Below are positions 26,378 to 35,873 of a DNA stretch of 37,641 bases, one piece after another (position 1 is the stretch's first letter; each line of letters begins with the position of its first letter). Position numbers and translations under genes: made by a program. Location: NCBI GenBank assembly GCA_016291405.1, contig JAEEXG010000021.1, forward strand, positions 1 through 37,641, written 5' to 3'. Source of the stretch: Lachnospiraceae bacterium. GTDB lineage: Bacteria > Bacillota > Clostridia > Lachnospirales > Lachnospiraceae. Below the pieces are notes generated by a model. That model saw nothing but the letters and a program-made list of their open reading frames with translations, was not told the DNA's origin and did no database searches.

Positions 26378-28681
26378 ATGGGTATTATCAGAGAAATGCC
26401 TGCGATTGTCGTAAAAGATATAGTGCTTATGCCTCACATGAGCGTTAACTTTTCGCTTCTTACAAAAGAAGCAGCTTTGGCCTGCGAAAAAGCCATGAAG
26501 GGTGACCAGCTTGTTTTTGTGGCTTTTCAAAAGAAAGAACAAAGCTTTGTGAGCAAAGAAAACCTTTATGAAATCGGTATGGTCACAAAGATAAAGCAGA
26601 TAAATAAGCTTCCCGATAAAAATGTGCAGCTTATTTTGGAAAGCAATAAGCGCGCAAAGATTGTGGAAGTGCTTGATGATAAAGCAACCTATGTGCTTGT
26701 TGAAAGCGTGGAAGAAACAGGCGAAGATATTGAAAAGCACGAAAAAGAAGCAATGCTTAGAACCATCAGAGAGCTTTTCATAGAGTATAGCTTATATAAT
26801 TCAAACGTAGCTAAGCCCATGATAAAGACAGTCAATCACACAAACAGTATCGGTGAAGTGACAGACTTTATAACAGGAACCGTGATTCTACCCTATGAAG
26901 TTAAGCTTTCTTTGCTTAATACTTTGGATGTTATTAAGCGCTATAACAGGCTTCTTGAAATCTTAAGGGATGAGATCGAAGTTTCAAAAATAAAGGCAGA
27001 CTTAAAGAAAAAGACCAATATAAAGGTTTCAAAGGCCCAAAGAGAGTTCTTTTTGCGTGAACAGATGGGAGCCATAAAGAAAGAACTTGGCGAAGATCCT
27101 TTATCCGAAGATGCAGAGTTTAGAAAAGAACTTGAAAAGCTTGAAGCTTCAAAAGAAGTAAAAGAAAAAATAGAAAAAGAAATATCCCGTCTTTCAAGCC
27201 TTAATGCAGGCGGTAGCGAAGCACAGGTTGAAAGAGGTTATATAGAGACCCTTTTAGAGCTTCCCTGGGATAAGATGAGCGAAGATACTCATGATATTAA
27301 AAAAGCCAGGGAAATTTTGGATAAAGACCATTACGGTCTTGAAAAGGTAAAAGAAAGAATCCTTGAATTTTTGGCGGTAAGAGCCCTTAACTCTAAGGGA
27401 GAGAGCCCCATTATTTGCTTAGTCGGCCCTCCCGGAACGGGTAAAACTTCCATAGCAAAAAGCATTGCCAGAGCCCTTAATAAAAAGTATGTACGCATTT
27501 GCTTAGGCGGTGTAAAAGATGAAGCTGAAATAAGAGGTCACAGACGTACTTATGTAGGCGCAATGCCCGGTAACATTGTGGCAGGCTTAAAGCAGGCAGG
27601 AGTAAAGAATCCTTTGATGCTTTTAGATGAAATAGATAAGGCATCTGATGAACACAGAGGCGATACTTCCTCAGCTCTTTTGGAAGTGCTTGATAGCGAG
27701 CAAAACTCTCACTTTAGAGATCACTATGTGGGAATCCCCGTAGATTTATCGGAAGTATTGTTTATAGCTACGGCAAATTCAGCAAGCGATATTCCAAGAC
27801 CTTTGTATGACAGAATGGAAGTTATCGAAGTAACTTCTTATACCGCTAACGAAAAATTCCATATTGCGAAGGAATATCTTTTAAAGAAGCAGTTTGAAAA
27901 GAACGGTCTTAAAAAGAAGAATCTAAGCATAAACGACGGCGCCATAAAGAAAATCATAGACGCTTACACAAAGGAAGCGGGCGTCAGAGAATTAGAGAGA
28001 AAAATCTCTGAAATATGCAGAAAAGCAGCTATGAGGATTCTTGAAAACGGCGATGAAAAGATTACAGTCACGGCCGCTAATTTAAAGGATTTTCTTGGTA
28101 AAGAAAAGTATAGAAACGATACTAAGAATAAACGCGATGAAGCAGGAATTGTAAGAGGCCTTGCTTGGACTCCGGTCGGAGGCACCACTCTTTCAATCGA
28201 AGTAAATGTAATGCCCGGAAAAGGTGAGCTTGAGCTTACGGGCCAGATGGGCGATGTGATGAAAGAATCAGCTCTTGCCGGCATCAGCTACTTAAGAAGC
28301 ATTGCAAGTAAGTATAAAATCGATTCTTCTTTCTTTGCTGAAAACGATATTCACATTCACATTCCGGAAGGCGCAGTGCCTAAGGATGGCCCTTCTGCAG
28401 GTATCACTATGGCAACCGCGGTTCTTTCTGCAATCACAAATGTGCCCATCAGCAGAAATGTGGCAATGACCGGCGAAATTACCCTTAGAGGAAGAGTGCT
28501 TGCGGTAGGCGGTCTTAAGGAAAAAATTCTTGCGGCGAAAACCGCAGGTATTATAATGGTGTTAGTACCTTTAGAAAACAAGGCGGATATAGAAGAGATT
28601 TCCGAAGAAATTAAAGATGGTTTGGAAATAGTTTACGTATCCTCAATGAAAGACGTATTGGAAAAAGTATATGAAAATTAA
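26378..28681 (+). CDS. lon: ATP-dependent protease Lon
   Basis: AAA+ serine protease, 767 aa, degrading damaged and regulatory proteins. The N-terminal substrate domain (~1-200) precedes the ATPase domain, with Walker A GPPGTGKT at 350-357 and Walker [10 protein letters not shown]. The C-terminal protease domain carries the Ser-Lys dyad, Ser673 in KDGPSAG and Lys716 in GGLKEKIL, spaced 43 residues as in the family. The ATG at 26378 has AAGAAGGA ahead; the 18-residue upstream extension runs through the clpX-lon stem-loop and is unlikely. Overlaps engB by 11 nt. Confidence 0.97.
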   Translation: MGIIREMPAIVVKDIVLMPHMSVNFSLLTKEAALACEKAMKGDQLVFVAFQKKEQSFVSKENLYEIGMVTKIKQINKLPDKNVQLILESNKRAKIVEVLDDKATYVLVESVEETGEDIEKHEKEAMLRTIRELFIEYSLYNSNVAKPMIKTVNHTNSIGEVTDFITGTVILPYEVKLSLLNTLDVIKRYNRLLEILRDEIEVSKIKADLKKKTNIKVSKAQREFFLREQMGAIKKELGEDPLSEDAEFRKELEKLEASKEVKEKIEKEISRLSSLNAGGSEAQVERGYIETLLELPWDKMSEDTHDIKKAREILDKDHYGLEKVKERILEFLAVRALNSKGESPIICLVGPPGTGKTSIAKSIARALNKKYVRICLGGVKDEAEIRGHRRTYVGAMPGNIVAGLKQAGVKNPLMLLDEIDKASDEHRGDTSSALLEVLDSEQNSHFRDHYVGIPVDLSEVLFIATANSASDIPRPLYDRMEVIEVTSYTANEKFHIAKEYLLKKQFEKNGLKKKNLSINDGAIKKIIDAYTKEAGVRELERKISEICRKAAMRILENGDEKITVTAANLKDFLGKEKYRNDTKNKRDEAGIVRGLAWTPVGGTTLSIEVNVMPGKGELELTGQMGDVMKESALAGISYLRSIASKYKIDSSFFAENDIHIHIPEGAVPKDGPSAGITMATAVLSAITNVPISRNVAMTGEITLRGRVLAVGGLKEKILAAKTAGIIMVLVPLENKADIEEISEEIKDGLEIVYVSSMKDVLEKVYEN

Positions 28682-29294
28682 ATCGGCAGAACTTGAATGC
28701 GTATGCGGTATCACAAGTAAGCTTCCCGTAAACACATTACCTGAAATCGCTTTTTGCGGAAAGAGTAATGTGGGAAAGTCTTCACTTATAAATACCCTCG
28801 TAAACAGAAAGGCTTTGGCAAGAACTTCTCAAAGCCCCGGAAAGACGCAGACTATTAACTTTTATAACTTAAATAAAGAGCTTTACATGGTGGATTTACC
28901 CGGATACGGATATGCCCAGGTAAGTAAAGAAGTGCGTGAAAAATGGGGAAAGATGATTGAAAAGTATCTTAGAACCTCAAAAATGCTTTGCGCCGTGTTT
29001 CTTTTGATAGACATTCGTCATGAGCCTTCGGGCAATGACGTAATGATGTATGACTGGATAAAGAATAACGGATATGAGCCAATCATCATCTGCACCAAGG
29101 CCGACAAAATCAGTAAAGGCGCCACTCAAAAGAACTTAAAGATTATAAGAGATAAGTTAAAGTGCAAAAAAGATACAATAATGATTCCTTTTTCTTCGCA
29201 GACTAAGCAAGGAAAGGAAGAAGTGTATACACTAATGGATGAAATCTTGCAGCGTACTTCTCAAAATGCAAGTAATCCTACAGAAAACGAGTAA
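28671..29294 (+). CDS. engB: Ribosome biogenesis GTPase EngB (YsxC/YihA)
   Basis: A 207-aa essential GTPase for large-subunit assembly. G1 GKSNVGKSS is at 30-38, the switch region with NFYNL and G3 DLPGYGYA follow, and G4 appears as TKADK. The ATG lies inside the end of lon, and the lon-engB order is conserved in Firmicutes. The ribosome binding site is weak (GAAAAAG), consistent with translational coupling. Confidence 0.96.
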   Translation: MKIKSAELECVCGITSKLPVNTLPEIAFCGKSNVGKSSLINTLVNRKALARTSQSPGKTQTINFYNLNKELYMVDLPGYGYAQVSKEVREKWGKMIEKYLRTSKMLCAVFLLIDIRHEPSGNDVMMYDWIKNNGYEPIIICTKADKISKGATQKNLKIIRDKLKCKKDTIMIPFSSQTKQGKEEVYTLMDEILQRTSQNASNPTENE

Positions 29295-29311
29295 AGGTGA
29301 GGATCAGGGGA

Positions 29312-30493
29312 GTGAAAAAATCAACTTTATATCTAAAGGCATTGGTAAATATATTGTTATACGCCATAGCGGCGGTGCTTGTGGTAGTGTTTGTGCCAAA
29401 GCTCATTGTATTCTTTATGCCTTTTGTAATCGGATGGATTGTCTCAGCAATTGCCAATCCACCAATCAAATTCTTTGAAGAAAAAATCAAATTTAAAAGA
29501 AAAACCTCGTCAGCAATATTTATCGTGCTGATTCTGGCAGTCATAATATTGGCTTTATACGGAATCGTGGTTTTCCTTATTAACGAAGGAATCGGCCTTG
29601 TTTCAAGCATTCCCGATAAATGGGATGGTATTCAAAAAAGCCTTGATACCTTTGGAGATAACGTAAGTAAACTTACGGCCAATTTACCCAGCGAATTTAG
29701 TAAACCTTTTAAGAACTTCGGTAATTTCGTGATGGGTTCTTTGTCCGAATTTGTTTCGGGATTAACTGCCAAGGAGAATGGAACATCCTTAATTTCCAGC
29801 ATTTCAGAGGGTATCGGAAGTGTTGCGAATATAATAATCGGAATTATTATGACGGTTCTTTCCGCATATTTCTTTGCGGTTGAAAGAAACGCGGTGATAG
29901 AGTTCTTTAAAAGGCACATGTCTAAAAAGGTTCGCACAAAGGTTGAAGCTGCGGTAAGAGGCCTTAAAAATGCGGTGGGCGGATACTTTAAAGCACAGCT
30001 TTGGATAGAGCTTTGGGTGTACGTGATTACTGTAATCGGCCTTATTATATTAAGAGTCGATTATGCGGTGCTCATCGGCCTTGGCATAGCGTTCTTAGAC
30101 TTTTTGCCCTTCTTTGGCGCAGGCCTTATCATGGTTCCTTGGGCGGTTGTTGCTTTTGTTAACAACGATTTCTGGATTGGAGTAGGCCTTTTAATCACTT
30201 GGGGTGTGGGTCAGCTTGTAAGACAGCTTATTCAGCCTAAAATCGTGGGTGATCAGGTTGGGGTGGCTCCGCTTCCTACATTGATCCTTCTATTTTTAGG
30301 ATATAAGTGGAAGGGCGTGTTCGGTATGGTTATTGCTTTGCCTATAGCCATGATATTCATAGCTTTGTACGAAGAACACGTTTTTGATACGTTTACATAT
30401 TCTGTTAAGATTTTATGGGATGGACTTTCTTCTTTCAGAAGAATTAAGGAACCTTCAACCGAAAAAGAAATTGAGGAAAAGGGGAACGACTGA
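29312..30493 (+). CDS. AI-2E family membrane protein (YtvI/PerM-like)
   Basis: A 393-aa integral membrane protein with about eight transmembrane helices. It carries the family signature near the C-terminus (FLDFLPFFGAGLIMVPWAV, then the GQLVRQLIQPKIVGD segment). Relatives include sporulation protein YtvI and various exporters of small molecules; the AI-2 export name is historical and not implied here. Two in-frame GTG starts exist: 29297 and 29312. The latter has AGGTGAGG about 9 nt ahead and gives MKKSTLYLK, so it is preferred, with some doubt. Immediately downstream of engB and upstream of the CPBP protease. Confidence 0.85.
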   Translation: MKKSTLYLKALVNILLYAIAAVLVVVFVPKLIVFFMPFVIGWIVSAIANPPIKFFEEKIKFKRKTSSAIFIVLILAVIILALYGIVVFLINEGIGLVSSIPDKWDGIQKSLDTFGDNVSKLTANLPSEFSKPFKNFGNFVMGSLSEFVSGLTAKENGTSLISSISEGIGSVANIIIGIIMTVLSAYFFAVERNAVIEFFKRHMSKKVRTKVEAAVRGLKNAVGGYFKAQLWIELWVYVITVIGLIILRVDYAVLIGLGIAFLDFLPFFGAGLIMVPWAVVAFVNNDFWIGVGLLITWGVGQLVRQLIQPKIVGDQVGVAPLPTLILLFLGYKWKGVFGMVIALPIAMIFIALYEEHVFDTFTYSVKILWDGLSSFRRIKEPSTEKEIEEKGND

Positions 30494-30496
30494 TAG

Positions 30497-31351
30497 ATGA
30501 AAAAATTTGCGCAGTTTATGCTTACACTTATTCCTGCTGTAGTATTCATTGTGTTGCAGGTTGCGGTATCAATGATACTTACTTATGGATATGTGTTTAA
30601 ATATATCCTTGAAAATGGATTTGACGTAGAAAGTTACAGCAGTTACGTGCTGGGACTTACGCAGGACAGTGATTTCCTATGGAAGGTAATGGTGGTATTT
30701 GAAATACTTGCCTTAATTACGTTTGTGTTACTTTATTTTGTTGGGTTAAAGAAAAAAATAAATACTTTTTCAGGCCGCTTCAGTGCCACATCTTTTCCGG
30801 CAATCATTCTTTTATTTATGGGAGCGGAGTTTGGAACAGGAGTGCTTTTACAGCTTTCAAGCTTTGCTTTCCCCAAGGTAATCGAAGATTATGCAAAGAT
30901 GATAGAGCAATCGGGACTTGGAGAATTAAGCCTTATATCAACCATCATGACCTTGGTTGCGGCGCCTATTGTGGAAGAGCTTGCCTTTAGAGGCGTGACA
31001 ATGCACTGGGCAAAGAGACTTACAAATAAGTTCTGGATTGTAAATCTTATTCAGGCATTCCTTTTTGGATTTGTGCACTTAAATATCGTGCAAGGAACTT
31101 ATGCCTTCCTTTTGGGCTTATTCTTAGGATATGTGGCACACAAATACAATTCCTTATGGCCTTCAATTGTGGGTCACTTAGTATTTAACTTTACAGGCAC
31201 TTATCTTGTAGGCTTGGCATTTGGCCAAGGCCCTGAAATATCCTTTGCAAGACTTGCAATAGTAATGCTTGTATCGGTAGTGTTTGTTGGCGCAGCCCTT
31301 AAGCTTTTAAGCAACGATAAAGATTGCTCCGAAAGCGTAGAAACTGTATAG
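30497..31351 (+). CDS. CPBP family intramembrane glutamic endopeptidase
   Basis: A 284-aa membrane protease of the CAAX/ABI (CPBP) family. Motif 1 EELAFRG (Glu160, Glu161, Arg165), motif 2 FVHLN (His194) and motif 3 HLVFNFTG (His227, Asn231) are all intact, so it is probably active. About six to eight transmembrane helices. Bacterial members can process peptides or confer bacteriocin self-immunity; the substrate here is unknown. The ATG follows the AI-2E stop by 3 nt, with only a distant AAGGGG. Ends the unit before a bidirectional terminator. Confidence 0.88.
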   Translation: MKKFAQFMLTLIPAVVFIVLQVAVSMILTYGYVFKYILENGFDVESYSSYVLGLTQDSDFLWKVMVVFEILALITFVLLYFVGLKKKINTFSGRFSATSFPAIILLFMGAEFGTGVLLQLSSFAFPKVIEDYAKMIEQSGLGELSLISTIMTLVAAPIVEELAFRGVTMHWAKRLTNKFWIVNLIQAFLFGFVHLNIVQGTYAFLLGLFLGYVAHKYNSLWPSIVGHLVFNFTGTYLVGLAFGQGPEISFARLAIVMLVSVVFVGAALKLLSNDKDCSESVETV

Positions 31352-31360
31352 AATAAATAA

Positions 31361-31393
31361 AACCCTCCGAGATTAATCTCGGAGGGTTATTTT
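31361..31393. terminator. Bidirectional terminator
   Basis: Perfect 28-bp palindrome (14-bp arm aaccctccgagatt and its complement) followed by ATTTTATT; on the other strand it is followed by TTTTATTTATTC. It serves the convergent CPBP gene and the glycosyltransferase gene. Confidence 0.92.
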
Positions 31394-31406
31394 ATTGATT
31401 TGTTTA

Positions 31407-33215
31407 TTACCTTTCAGCAGTATATCGTATAACTGCCTTATCTCTTATGGTTTTTCTCTCTTTTTCAACTAATGTAAATCCCGATTCTTTCTTAGGATAA
31501 TTATCTATAATGCTTCTTTCAACACCTTCATCAACGCCGGGCTTAATGATAAGTGTAAGGTCCGCACCATCTGTGGGTGTGTAGCTATCATTAAACTTAT
31601 CAAGGTCATCTTCTCTGATTACCAAAACATTTTCGCATTGTGATAAAAGAAGGCAATCGTCCACGCTTTCATTCCACCATCCTGCTGGAAGCACGTATAT
31701 GCAATCAGTCTTTCCGGCGACTTTATCAAGCTCCTGACCGCCTGTAAAGAGATAATTGTTTCCAAGTCTTAAGGCGTTTGAAGAAATTAAAAGGATTAAA
31801 GTAAAGCCGATGATGGCATAAAGCCTTATGGTTTCTTTTTTTATGAATTTACGAATCAAAACGTAGAAACAGCAAATCACAAACACGCTTACCCAAGGGA
31901 AGAGAAGGAAAATGTATCTGTCTACCAAAAATGGAATAGACTTTGAAACAAGGGTAAAGTAAAGGGTAAAGGGGACTATTATGAGAAGTCCTTTTTCTTC
32001 GACCTTTCCGAAGAAGGTTTCTTTTTTTATGGCTTTAAAAACGAAGTAAGCAATAGTGACAAGCGCTAAGAAAGAAACAAACGCCCATCCCGGTATGCCC
32101 AAGGTGTGGCTTGTAAGCACATCAAGCATCACTCTTACTCTGTAGCTTAAATCAGAAAGTGAGAAGAGGGCGCCAAAGGTTCCCTGTGTCACTGAGCCGT
32201 GGAACACCGCATTGATTGAAAAGGGCCATACCATAATGCCTATAACGCCGGTGATTGCCATGGTAAGAATGTATCTAAGGATGCTTTTTCCTTTTTTCTT
32301 TACAGCCATGGAAATGATGGATGCGATGGCGGCGCCTATGGCAAAGAGCACGAAGTAGTACTGAGAAAGGTAGCCAAATAAAGTAAAGAGAATCAATATT
32401 CGCCTGTCCTTTTTGCTCCATTCCCAGTCGGCTTCCGCAAGCCTTAAGTGGGCATACACAAAGCCTATCGTCATAAAGGTGACAAGTGCGTAAAGCCTTA
32501 TAAAGGTGACTATGTCTCCCGCAGCGGCGCTAAGGCCATAGCATGCTGTCACTAATATAGCAAGGTTTCTTCCGCCAAGGTAATCTCTTACGGTTACATA
32601 TAAAAGAAGAAGCGTAAGAAGCGTAATGACTATATTTAACGTAAGGCCGAACCATTTTGAAAATACGCCCGGGAAAAAGGAGCATATGGTATGAAGAAAC
32701 AGGGCGTAAAGCGGGGGATGGTCATCTCCTCTAAAGTTATTTAAAACAGAAAAGTAGTTAAATCGGTTACTCTCCGTAACTGTTATATAGTTGTGGAAGT
32801 ATTCCCCTGTTACCCAATCGGGCCTATACATATCGTTACTGTTTTCTTTTGCAACAAGATAATCTGCGTATATAGTTGTATTTTTAAAATGCCAATGGGA
32901 TTCTTTAAGTAGCGAAAAGTCTTTTCCGATGTTTTTAAAAAACTGTAAAAGGCTTTCTCCGGGACCGTATTCAAGCATCCAGTCTTTAACGCGGTAACCG
33001 TCGTTACTTAAGTGAGGAACCGAGAGGTATTCGCTGTTTGCGGTTCCGTACATATACATTTCGTCTACGTGGAAGCCCTGTTTCTTTGTGCCAAAGAAAA
33101 TAAGCTCAGACGTAACGAGAATAAAAAGAAACAATAAAATAAGAGCATATTTTATTGAAAATTTGCTGCCAGACTTCATCAAATGATTTGGCGGATTCCC
33201 GCCGACCCCTTTCAT
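31407..33215 (-). CDS. GT-C family membrane glycosyltransferase (GT39/ArnT-like)
   Basis: A 602-aa polytopic membrane protein. TM1 is at ~22-41, followed by FHVDEMYMY with the acidic pair Asp51/Glu52, the hallmark of GT-C enzymes using polyprenyl-phosphate sugars. A second conserved block, DDHPPLYALFLH, precedes a long run of helices. About 11-13 transmembrane segments, then a ~110-residue soluble C-terminus. It should transfer a lipid-linked sugar to an envelope acceptor; the acceptor is unknown. The start lies 5 nt after the stop of the DUF5662 gene with no distinct binding site, indicating coupling; an ATG 36 nt further in (33179) is possible. Confidence 0.8.
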   Translation of the reverse strand: MKGVGGNPPNHLMKSGSKFSIKYALILLFLFILVTSELIFFGTKKQGFHVDEMYMYGTANSEYLSVPHLSNDGYRVKDWMLEYGPGESLLQFFKNIGKDFSLLKESHWHFKNTTIYADYLVAKENSNDMYRPDWVTGEYFHNYITVTESNRFNYFSVLNNFRGDDHPPLYALFLHTICSFFPGVFSKWFGLTLNIVITLLTLLLLYVTVRDYLGGRNLAILVTACYGLSAAAGDIVTFIRLYALVTFMTIGFVYAHLRLAEADWEWSKKDRRILILFTLFGYLSQYYFVLFAIGAAIASIISMAVKKKGKSILRYILTMAITGVIGIMVWPFSINAVFHGSVTQGTFGALFSLSDLSYRVRVMLDVLTSHTLGIPGWAFVSFLALVTIAYFVFKAIKKETFFGKVEEKGLLIIVPFTLYFTLVSKSIPFLVDRYIFLLFPWVSVFVICCFYVLIRKFIKKETIRLYAIIGFTLILLISSNALRLGNNYLFTGGQELDKVAGKTDCIYVLPAGWWNESVDDCLLLSQCENVLVIREDDLDKFNDSYTPTDGADLTLIIKPGVDEGVERSIIDNYPKKESGFTLVEKERKTIRDKAVIRYTAER

Positions 33216-33220
33216 AGGTA

Positions 33221-34135
33221 CTATTTTTCTTTCAAATAAACATTCTTTATATACTTAAAGGTTTCTTTTTCCCCTTTTTCGCTAAGCATAGTAAGAATAA
33301 AAACAAGATCTTCTTTGTTTTTTGGAGCCATTTTAACACCGGCTTCTCTGGTCATGAAATATTCCATGGGAGCGGAATCGTTGTAGGTTTTACCGCGGTA
33401 CACTTTGGAGGCTGCGATTCTGTCCATCACCTGCTCCACAAAGTACTTCTTTGGCATCTCGATTAATTCAAGGAGATTGCCAGTTTCGGCGGAGTATTCG
33501 CTCCAGTATTCAATGTGATGCTTATTTCTTCCCTTGTGGTGAAGCCAGGCGGAAGAATAGCCTTTGTCAATTCTTTCGGCCACATTCGGGCTTCGCATTC
33601 CCTGATAATATTTAACGCCAACGAGGAATTCTTCCGGAGAGTATTTTGATAAATCGTGGGTGAGCCCCTGCCAGTAAAGCCCTACTTTAAAGCACCCCCT
33701 ACGCACAAGGCGTCTGTGAGTGTTGACTGTATGAAGGTGCTTAAAGAAAGCAATGAATGGATTAATCTTTACGCGACTGCAAGCCGTCACAAGTTTTTCG
33801 TCTCTGAAACGTAAGTATAAATTTATGTTTGTGACGCCGTTTAGCATATCCCTCACATAAAACATTTCCCCAACATTAATTGGAAGTTTTAATATTTCGT
33901 CTTTAGTGAAAAAAGAAACCGTTTCAGAAAAACAGGCGTTACCTGAAATTTCTCCCTTAAAAAGCGAAGTGACACTTGTTTCATGTATTTCGGAAATACC
34001 GCATTTGATAAGCTTTTTTACGTTTTCTTTAAACGGGGCAAATTCACTTTCTGTCAAAAGACGATAAAGGCCGTTATCTTTTTTTAAAAGGTATTTATTT
34101 TCTTTATATAAAAGGTAAGCATTAAGATTTTCCAT
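33221..34135 (-). CDS. DUF5662 family protein
   Basis: A 304-aa soluble protein. The first ~100 residues form a separate small domain without recognised motifs. The C-terminal ~180 residues match the DUF5662 pattern, rich in histidine: HLHTVNTHRR (133-142), THDLSKYSPEEF (His160, Asp161) and LHHKGRNKHHIEYW (His199/200, His206/207). The HD and HH pairs suggest a metal-binding, HD-like hydrolase fold; no activity is established to my knowledge. It has no ribosome binding site, and a TATAAT sits only 6 nt before the ATG, implying a nearly leaderless transcript. Co-transcribed with the glycosyltransferase. Confidence 0.78.
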   Translation of the reverse strand: MENLNAYLLYKENKYLLKKDNGLYRLLTESEFAPFKENVKKLIKCGISEIHETSVTSLFKGEISGNACFSETVSFFTKDEILKLPINVGEMFYVRDMLNGVTNINLYLRFRDEKLVTACSRVKINPFIAFFKHLHTVNTHRRLVRRGCFKVGLYWQGLTHDLSKYSPEEFLVGVKYYQGMRSPNVAERIDKGYSSAWLHHKGRNKHHIEYWSEYSAETGNLLELIEMPKKYFVEQVMDRIAASKVYRGKTYNDSAPMEYFMTREAGVKMAPKNKEDLVFILTMLSEKGEKETFKYIKNVYLKEK

Positions 34136-34141
34136 GGGAAA

Positions 34142-34147
34142 ATTATA
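34142..34147 (-). promoter_or_regulatory. -10 box just before the DUF5662 start codon
   Basis: TATAAT on the minus strand (34147-34142), 6 nt before the ATG at 34135, with a poor -35 region (TGAAAA near 34170-34165). Transcription from it would begin at or next to the start codon. Confidence 0.45.
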
Positions 34148-34192
34148 GCATAAGATTTATAGAATTTTCATAGAATTGAACATAAAAAACGA

Positions 34193-34220
34193 TTGATTTT
34201 TAATACAGCACTGATATAAT
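34193..34220 (+). promoter_or_regulatory. Promoter of the AraC-type regulator gene
   Basis: TTGATT (34193-34198), 16-bp spacer, TATAAT (34215-34220). It leaves a leader of ~70 nt before the ATG at 34297. Confidence 0.7.
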
Positions 34221-34296
34221 AATATCGTTTGCTGGACGTTTAGAAGAGCAAAAACAGGGGAATTTTTGTAGTTAAAACTCGCGAGGATAAAAAATC

Positions 34297-35229
34297 ATGC
34301 AAGAATACGTATTTAAATTAAACAAGCGTCCCGATGATTCTCAGGTTATTGGATACAATAATCCTTTGTTTTATTGCTATTTTGACAAGCATAGATATCC
34401 TAAGGAGAATGCTTACAGAGTAGGAGAGCACTGGCATGAAGACATTGAAATAATGTATGTAACGGACGGAGTGCTTAATTTTAGAGTAAACGGAGAAAAC
34501 TTTCTTTTAAAAAAAGGAGAAGGTGTATTTGTAAACTCAAGAAGAATCCACTCTAACTGGACAAAGAAAGATGAGGATTGCGAGTTTATTTGTATGATAA
34601 TGCATCCTTCTTATTTTTGTGCATCTCCTTATGTGGAGCAAAAATATATTGCTCCACTTTTATCAAACTCTTCATTTGATTATATTATCTTAAATCAAAA
34701 TGACTGGACCAAAGAAATCCTTGACGGAATCTCTTTAGTGTTTGATGAAAAGCCCAATACGGCTTCTTTTGAACTAAAAATCCTTGAAAACGCCTATAAA
34801 TGCATGAGGCTTATCTACGAAAACTATGATACTTCGGAGATTATACCTCAGACTGCGCCAATTCATTTAAATACATTTAAGCAGATGCTTAACTATCTTC
34901 AGAATCACTATATGGAAAAGCTTTCTTTGGATGAGATAGCAAAGGCCGGAAATGTGGGAAAAACACTTTGTGCAAAGCTCTTTAAAAAGTATGTTAATGC
35001 AACGCCCGGCGATTATCTTATTACCTATAGAATAGTAAAGAGCACCGACATGCTTAGAAATACAGATCTTTCGATTACCGATATCGCATACAAATGCGGA
35101 TTCACAAGCGGTAGTCATTTCACCAAAACTTTTGGCGAGATAATAGGCTGCACACCCAATAAATACAGGAATCTTGGCTGCAATGAACTTGGCTATGCAG
35201 GACATCTTGCTTATTTAAAGCAAAAATAG
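34297..35229 (+). CDS. AraC-family transcriptional regulator with cupin sensor domain
   Basis: A 310-aa regulator. Residues ~35-95 form a cupin-type ligand pocket (GEHWHEDIEIMYVTDG, then KKGEGVFVNSRRIHS). The C-terminal ~100 residues hold two helix-turn-helix motifs (LSLDEIAKAGNVGKTLCAKLFKKYV and LSITDIAYKCGFTSGSHFTKTF), the second matching the AraC signature. Such proteins usually control sugar utilisation genes. No target operon lies next to it: upstream is DUF5662 and downstream the metal module, which has its own promoter and sensor. ATG with GAGGA upstream. Ligand and targets unknown. Confidence 0.92.
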   Translation: MQEYVFKLNKRPDDSQVIGYNNPLFYCYFDKHRYPKENAYRVGEHWHEDIEIMYVTDGVLNFRVNGENFLLKKGEGVFVNSRRIHSNWTKKDEDCEFICMIMHPSYFCASPYVEQKYIAPLLSNSSFDYIILNQNDWTKEILDGISLVFDEKPNTASFELKILENAYKCMRLIYENYDTSEIIPQTAPIHLNTFKQMLNYLQNHYMEKLSLDEIAKAGNVGKTLCAKLFKKYVNATPGDYLITYRIVKSTDMLRNTDLSITDIAYKCGFTSGSHFTKTFGEIIGCTPNKYRNLGCNELGYAGHLAYLKQK

Positions 35230-35231
35230 TG

Positions 35232-35259
35232 TTGACATTTAAAATATTTGTTTTATAAT
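35232..35259 (+). promoter_or_regulatory. SigA-type promoter of the metal efflux operon
   Basis: TTGACA (35232-35237), 16-bp spacer, TATAAT (35254-35259). It lies just after the AraC gene stop and overlaps the operator. Confidence 0.9.
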
Positions 35260-35285
35260 GAACATATGAACAGTTGAACATATGA
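35259..35285 (+). promoter_or_regulatory. ArsR/SmtB-type operator
   Basis: TGAACATATGA occurs twice (35259-35269 and 35275-35285), a 16-bp period, starting at the last base of the -10. Each holds the CATATG core flanked by TGAA. The position suits repression by the ArsR-type sensor encoded 14 nt downstream. Confidence 0.75.
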
Positions 35286-35299
35286 GAAAGGATTGAAAG

Positions 35300-35581
35300 A
35301 TGGACGATAAGATATATGATCTGGCAGATTTGTTTAAGGTTTTCTCCGATTCCACAAGAATCCGTATTCTTTACCTTCTTTTAGGAGGAGAAAAAAACGT
35401 AAGTGATATATCTGACGAGCTTTCAATGAATCAGTCAGCTGTATCACATCAATTAAAAACATTAAAGCAGAGCGATTTGGTGAAGGTTAGGCGTGACGGT
35501 AAGGCGATGTTTTACAGTTTGTCCGATTCCCACGTTGAATCAATTCTAAAAATCGGGATGGAACATATTTTGGAGGAGTGA
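35300..35581 (+). CDS. ArsR/SmtB-family metal sensor repressor, zinc/cadmium type
   Basis: A 93-aa winged-helix repressor. The recognition helix is in MNQSAVSHQLKTLKQ (43-57). The alpha-5 metal site is readable as Asp76, His78, His89 and Glu92, the same 0/+2/+13/+16 spacing as the Asp-His-His-His set of CzrA, with Glu in the last position. The alpha-3 Cys box of arsenic and lead sensors is absent (EKNVSDI). This points to Zn(II) or a similar ion as inducer. ATG with GAAAGGA upstream; it heads the operon with the HMA protein and the P1B ATPase. Confidence 0.92.
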   Translation: MDDKIYDLADLFKVFSDSTRIRILYLLLGGEKNVSDISDELSMNQSAVSHQLKTLKQSDLVKVRRDGKAMFYSLSDSHVESILKIGMEHILEE

Positions 35582-35584
35582 AAT

Positions 35585-35806
35585 ATGAAGAGAACATTTA
35601 TTTTGGAAGATTTGGATTGCGCACACTGCGCACAGAAGATTGAAGATGCTGTTGCAAAGATTGACGGCGTTTCAAATTGTAAGGTTACATTCCTTACACA
35701 GAAGCTCGTTTACGATGTAGATGACGCTAAAAACGATACAGTAGAAAAAGAAATGAAGAAGATTGTTAAAAGCACAGAGCCTGACGTAACTGTAAAGGCA
35801 GTTTAA
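35585..35806 (+). CDS. Stand-alone heavy-metal-associated (HMA) domain protein
   Basis: A 73-aa ferredoxin-like metallochaperone. The metal loop is DCAHCAQK with Cys12 and Cys15. The Asp before the first Cys is typical of Zn/Cd/Pb-type HMA domains rather than copper ones. The usual Met/Gly before it is replaced (EDLDC). The HMA domain that other P1B ATPases carry at the N-terminus is absent from the pump encoded next, so this small protein probably supplies metal in trans. ATG with GGAGG upstream, 3 nt after the ArsR gene stop. A stem-loop with a T-tract follows it. Confidence 0.9.
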   Translation: MKRTFILEDLDCAHCAQKIEDAVAKIDGVSNCKVTFLTQKLVYDVDDAKNDTVEKEMKKIVKSTEPDVTVKAV

Positions 35807-35835
35807 ACAGTGGGGAGATTGCTTAGATAAAGAAT

Positions 35836-35860
35836 GGGGATGCGCTTGCGTCCCCTTTTT
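35836..35860 (+). terminator. Internal terminator or attenuator between the HMA gene and the ATPase gene
   Basis: 8-bp stem, ggggatgc with gcgtcccc (one G-U pair), GCTT loop, followed by TTTTT. It would let the sensor and HMA genes be expressed above the pump. Confidence 0.75.
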
Positions 35861-35873
35861 GCGGAGATAAATT

